This document shows positions 6,219 through 8,071 of a stretch of 8,071 bases of DNA, piece after piece (position 1 is the first letter of the stretch; every line of letters begins with the position of its first letter). The notes beneath the pieces were generated by a model. The model was given only the letters and a program-made list of their open reading frames with translations. It had not been told where the DNA came from and did not search any database. Location: the NCBI GenBank assembly GCA_003500135.1, contig DNTA01000066.1, positions 1 through 8,071 on the forward strand, written 5' to 3'. The translations under genes were made by a program, and so were the position numbers. The stretch comes from Cytophagales bacterium. GTDB taxonomy: Bacteria > Bacteroidota > Bacteroidia > Cytophagales > Cyclobacteriaceae.

Positions 6219-7107
6219 ATTCCTTTCCAGAGGAATTATTCAGATGTGGTTCGCGAAGCCACGGATTATGAATTTTTAATATTTTATAGTTGATACCAAA
6301 TTGCTCGGCAAAGGCGGAAAAATTAGTAACAGCCGTATCCACCCGAACCGAATAAGTTGGAATATTTTTGTAAAGATGCTCCTCGGTAAAATTAAAGCCA
6401 TACTTTGAAGGATTTGTCAGGATCTCCTTTAGAGCAACGATCCTGTACAGGTACCTGCCTGTTTCTTCCCCCAGAAGGAGATCGTAATAGTTGGAAACAC
6501 CCTGATCCTGAAGACGACGCTCAATACCGCTTTTTCCTGCATTATACGATGCCGCTGCAAGAGTCCATGTGCCAAATTGTTCTTTAGCATCTAGGAGATA
6601 CTTACAGGCCACACGAGTTGATTTTTCAAGGTGATAACGTTCGTCGACATTGTCATTAATTTCAAGGCCATTCTCCTGACCGGTAGTCTTCATAATTTGC
6701 CAAAATCCGCGCGCCCCAGCTGGAGAAACCACATTGAGCAACCCACTCTCGATCACCGCCAGATATTTAAAGTCATCGGGCACTCCGTACTCCTTTAAAA
6801 TGGGTTCAATCACCGGAAAATACTTAGCTGATCTCTTGAACATGAGAAGACCATTGGATTGCCAGTACGTGTTAACCAATAATTCCCTGTCCATTTTTTC
6901 ATATACATCAGGATTTTCCAAAGGCAAGTCTTCCCCGGCAAAATTTAAATGATCCGGTACAGATAGTGCGTACACATTATAGTCGTTAACAATCGGTGCT
7001 TCACTTGTTACTTCTGCATCCGACGGTGCTTTCTGTACGGCATAAATAAACATGCAGCAAACAGTCACCAGACCAATGATTGACAGAATGGATTTTAAGG
7101 CTTTCAT
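6172..7107 (-). CDS. Membrane-targeted lytic transglycosylase (GH23, MltD-like)
   Basis: Lytic transglycosylases cleave peptidoglycan between MurNAc and GlcNAc, leaving 1,6-anhydroMurNAc ends, in the periplasm. Residues 7-23 form an N-terminal hydrophobic segment (signal peptide or anchor; Cys17-18 lack a convincing lipobox). The SLT domain, about 100-230, has the catalytic Glu120 in AVIESGL, then SPAGARGFWQIM at 128-139, AAASYNAGKSG at 184-194, and ETGRYLYRIVALKEIL near its end, all marks of the MltD-type family. Residues about 250-302 (FAEQFGINYKILKIHNPWLRE...YVIDIP) resemble a single degenerate LysM-like wall-binding module. E. coli MltD is longer, with more LysM repeats. The ATG at 7107 follows a purine-rich AAGAAGTAAGAAG. 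The gene starts 33 bp after the hydrolase gene and runs into cls. Confidence 0.9.
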   Translation of the reverse strand: MKALKSILSIIGLVTVCCMFIYAVQKAPSDAEVTSEAPIVNDYNVYALSVPDHLNFAGEDLPLENPDVYEKMDRELLVNTYWQSNGLLMFKRSAKYFPVIEPILKEYGVPDDFKYLAVIESGLLNVVSPAGARGFWQIMKTTGQENGLEINDNVDERYHLEKSTRVACKYLLDAKEQFGTWTLAAASYNAGKSGIERRLQDQGVSNYYDLLLGEETGRYLYRIVALKEILTNPSKYGFNFTEEHLYKNIPTYSVRVDTAVTNFSAFAEQFGINYKILKIHNPWLREPHLNNSSGKEYVIDIPEKGYYSSTP

Positions 7108-7140
7108 CTTCTTACTTCTTTAAAATTATAAACTCATATT

Positions 7141-7833
7141 CTACTGGGTAGAGTCTTCCAGAATCAATTCCGGAAGGTGTTTGTTGAACCATTTATATTT
7201 GGTAATGATCATGATATGCGTTCCGCCTTTCACAACTAATGTGTCAGCATTACAGGAGTGAGGAAAAACCAAATCCTGATCACCATGAATAAAAACGGTT
7301 TGCTTATCAGGTTTTTCCTGATTCCAGCACACTATTTCTCTGATAGCCCAATCTAAGTATTTTTTGTCTTTAACGCTTAAATATTTTTTATATAATTCAA
7401 CTCTTTTTTTAACCATTTCTCCAAAAGCAAACTTGGAGAGGACTTCAATATTACTCACCAATTGTGTAGGTAAGATGTTGTAGGTTTTTGTTTTTCTCAA
7501 AAATTTCAAATGGACGGGCAGCTCATGGTAGGATTTAATACTGGAAATAGCGATCACTTTACGACATTTTATGTGATGGGCCATTTCCTGAACCAACATC
7601 CCCCCAAATGAAACTCCAATAAGTACAGGGTTGTCATGTGTCACTTTCTGGCACATACGCTGGGCGTATTCGTTTAGCTTCTCTTTGTCAAGCGGCGGTA
7701 TCCATTCTAACCAATGGATTTGAAACTGATCCTCAGGTAATTTGATATATTCAAAAATAAAAGGATTTGCTGCCATTCCGGGCATCATATACACATGAAT
7801 TAAATCTGAAGTATTTAAATCGGATTGTTCCAT
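7141..7833 (-). CDS. Alpha/beta hydrolase of unknown substrate
   Basis: The 230-residue product is a single alpha/beta hydrolase domain without a signal peptide, so it is probably cytosolic. The nucleophile elbow is GVSFGG with Ser75. The likely acid is Asp185 or Asp187 in FIHGDQDLVFP, and the likely base is His206 in VKGGTHIMI, giving a complete Ser-Asp-His set in the usual order. The N-terminal MPGMAANPFIFEYI fits the oxyanion-hole region, and the cap segment (about 100-165) is short and Lys-rich. Nothing shows the substrate; esterase or thioesterase activity is possible. It is the first gene of the likely minus-strand operon with the transglycosylase and cls, so a link to envelope lipid or cell-wall metabolism is plausible but inferred only from position. 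Confidence 0.85.
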   Translation of the reverse strand: MEQSDLNTSDLIHVYMMPGMAANPFIFEYIKLPEDQFQIHWLEWIPPLDKEKLNEYAQRMCQKVTHDNPVLIGVSFGGMLVQEMAHHIKCRKVIAISSIKSYHELPVHLKFLRKTKTYNILPTQLVSNIEVLSKFAFGEMVKKRVELYKKYLSVKDKKYLDWAIREIVCWNQEKPDKQTVFIHGDQDLVFPHSCNADTLVVKGGTHIMIITKYKWFNKHLPELILEDSTQ

Positions 7834-7843
7834 TCTGGTACCC

Positions 7844-7868
7844 GTTAAAGACTTGAGGAGGCTTTAAC
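7844..7868. repeat. 7-bp inverted repeat in the hydrolase leader
   Basis: GTTAAAG (7844-7850) and CTTTAAC (7862-7868) flank an 11-nt spacer. If the hydrolase transcript begins near 7907, this lies within its leader, 10 bp before the start codon, and could form a hairpin close to the ribosome site. The stem is weak and A+T-rich, so chance is possible. Confidence 0.4.
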
Positions 7869-7900
7869 AATCTATAATTCAATAATTAAGCTATTTTTTG

Positions 7901-7908
7901 TATCTTTG
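7901..7908 (+). promoter_or_regulatory. -7 box of the GNAT-family gene
   Basis: TATCTTTG is an exact TAnnTTTG match, preceded by a T run and TTG. At the -33 position only TTC (7878-7880, 20-bp spacer) is found, one base from consensus. The transcript should begin near 7915, leaving a leader of about 50 nt. Confidence 0.65.
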
Positions 7909-7913
7909 CAAGG

Positions 7914-7947
7914 CAAAACTATAGAAATTATAGTTCTTCTCGACCAA
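7914..7947 (-). promoter_or_regulatory. Candidate promoter of the hydrolase-transglycosylase-cls operon
   Basis: On the minus strand TTG (7945-7947), a 23-bp spacer and TAGTTTTG (7914-7921) fit the Bacteroidota promoter at the upper limit of spacing. The leader to the hydrolase ATG would be about 74 nt. Its -7 box faces the + strand -7 box at 7901-7908 with only 5 bp between them. Confidence 0.5.
7917..7935. repeat. 7-bp inverted repeat at the 5' end of the GNAT transcript
   Basis: AACTATA (7917-7923) and TATAGTT (7929-7935) flank a 5-nt spacer. In the + strand transcript this would be a stem-loop at the extreme 5' end, which could protect the message. On the DNA it overlaps the minus-strand -7 box at 7914-7921, so it could also be an operator. 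Confidence 0.5.
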
Positions 7948-7963
7948 CCTAGAATTTAAATTA

Positions 7964-8071
7964 ATGAAAATTATGACTGAAACTGTTGAATTAATTGACA
8001 ATGATTTCTTGCGTCAATACGAATTGAAAGTTGAAGAAAGTATGGCTGTCATTGAATACTCTCTTCAAGAA
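7964..8071 (+). CDS. Small GNAT-like N-acetyltransferase (YjdJ type), N-terminal part
   Basis: The frame is open to the right edge, giving 36 residues. After a short lead comes VELIDNDFLRQYELKVEE and then SMAVIEYSLQE. The pattern of FLRQYE, a short strand, and IEYSL matches the start of small (about 100-residue) stand-alone acetyltransferase-like proteins of the YjdJ/Acetyltransf_CG group, as I remember it. The acetyl-CoA site is beyond the edge, so activity cannot be judged. Either the ATG at 7964 or the one at 7973 may be the start; the second begins MTETVELI. The gene is divergent from the hydrolase operon, with 130 bp between the starts. Confidence 0.65.
   Translation, partial: MKIMTETVELIDNDFLRQYELKVEESMAVIEYSLQE

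Noticed and set aside
1..8071. Mobile element, CRISPR array or defence island
   Set aside because: No transposase, integrase, direct-repeat array or known defence gene was seen; the genes are mostly core functions.

Overview
The window looks like chromosomal DNA from a member of the Flavobacteriaceae (Bacteroidota). The evidence is a type IX secretion C-terminal sorting domain, a 950-residue CarB that lacks the usual C-terminal allosteric domain, A+T-rich intergenic DNA with little Shine-Dalgarno sequence, and several matches to the Bacteroidota promoter (TTG about 17-23 bp before TAnnTTTG). I see no transposase, integrase, tRNA, rRNA, CRISPR array or phage gene. No stretch longer than about 150 bases lacks a gene.

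Left part (1-884): the 3' end of rmuC (+) meets, tail to tail, a small gene (-) whose product is little more than a signal peptide and a type IX sorting domain. That small gene has a good promoter of its own, and its -7 box lies inside a perfect inverted repeat.

Centre (885-4149): carB (-), the large subunit of carbamoyl-phosphate synthetase (pyrimidine and arginine precursor), lies downstream of rpmH (-, ribosomal protein L34; not called as a long ORF because it has only 53 codons). The two are separated by a strong intrinsic terminator, and a carB promoter candidate abuts that terminator. rpmH has a near-ideal promoter that is divergent from a + strand gene.

Right part (4150-8071): a small membrane protein with TPR-like helices (+) converges with a three-gene minus-strand group transcribed as alpha/beta hydrolase, then lytic transglycosylase, then cardiolipin-synthase-type phospholipase D. 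The last two are envelope genes (peptidoglycan cleavage and phospholipid synthesis), the spacing is tight and the last pair may overlap, so one transcript is likely. A divergent GNAT-family gene (+) is cut by the right edge. The 130-bp region between it and the hydrolase holds two opposed promoter candidates whose -7 boxes are 5 bp apart, plus two inverted repeats.

I find no convincing undescribed system here. The window is mostly core genome. The points worth a second look are the nearly cargo-free type IX protein, the repeat over its promoter, the opposed promoters at 7878-7947, the carB/rpmH junction and the start of the cardiolipin synthase gene.
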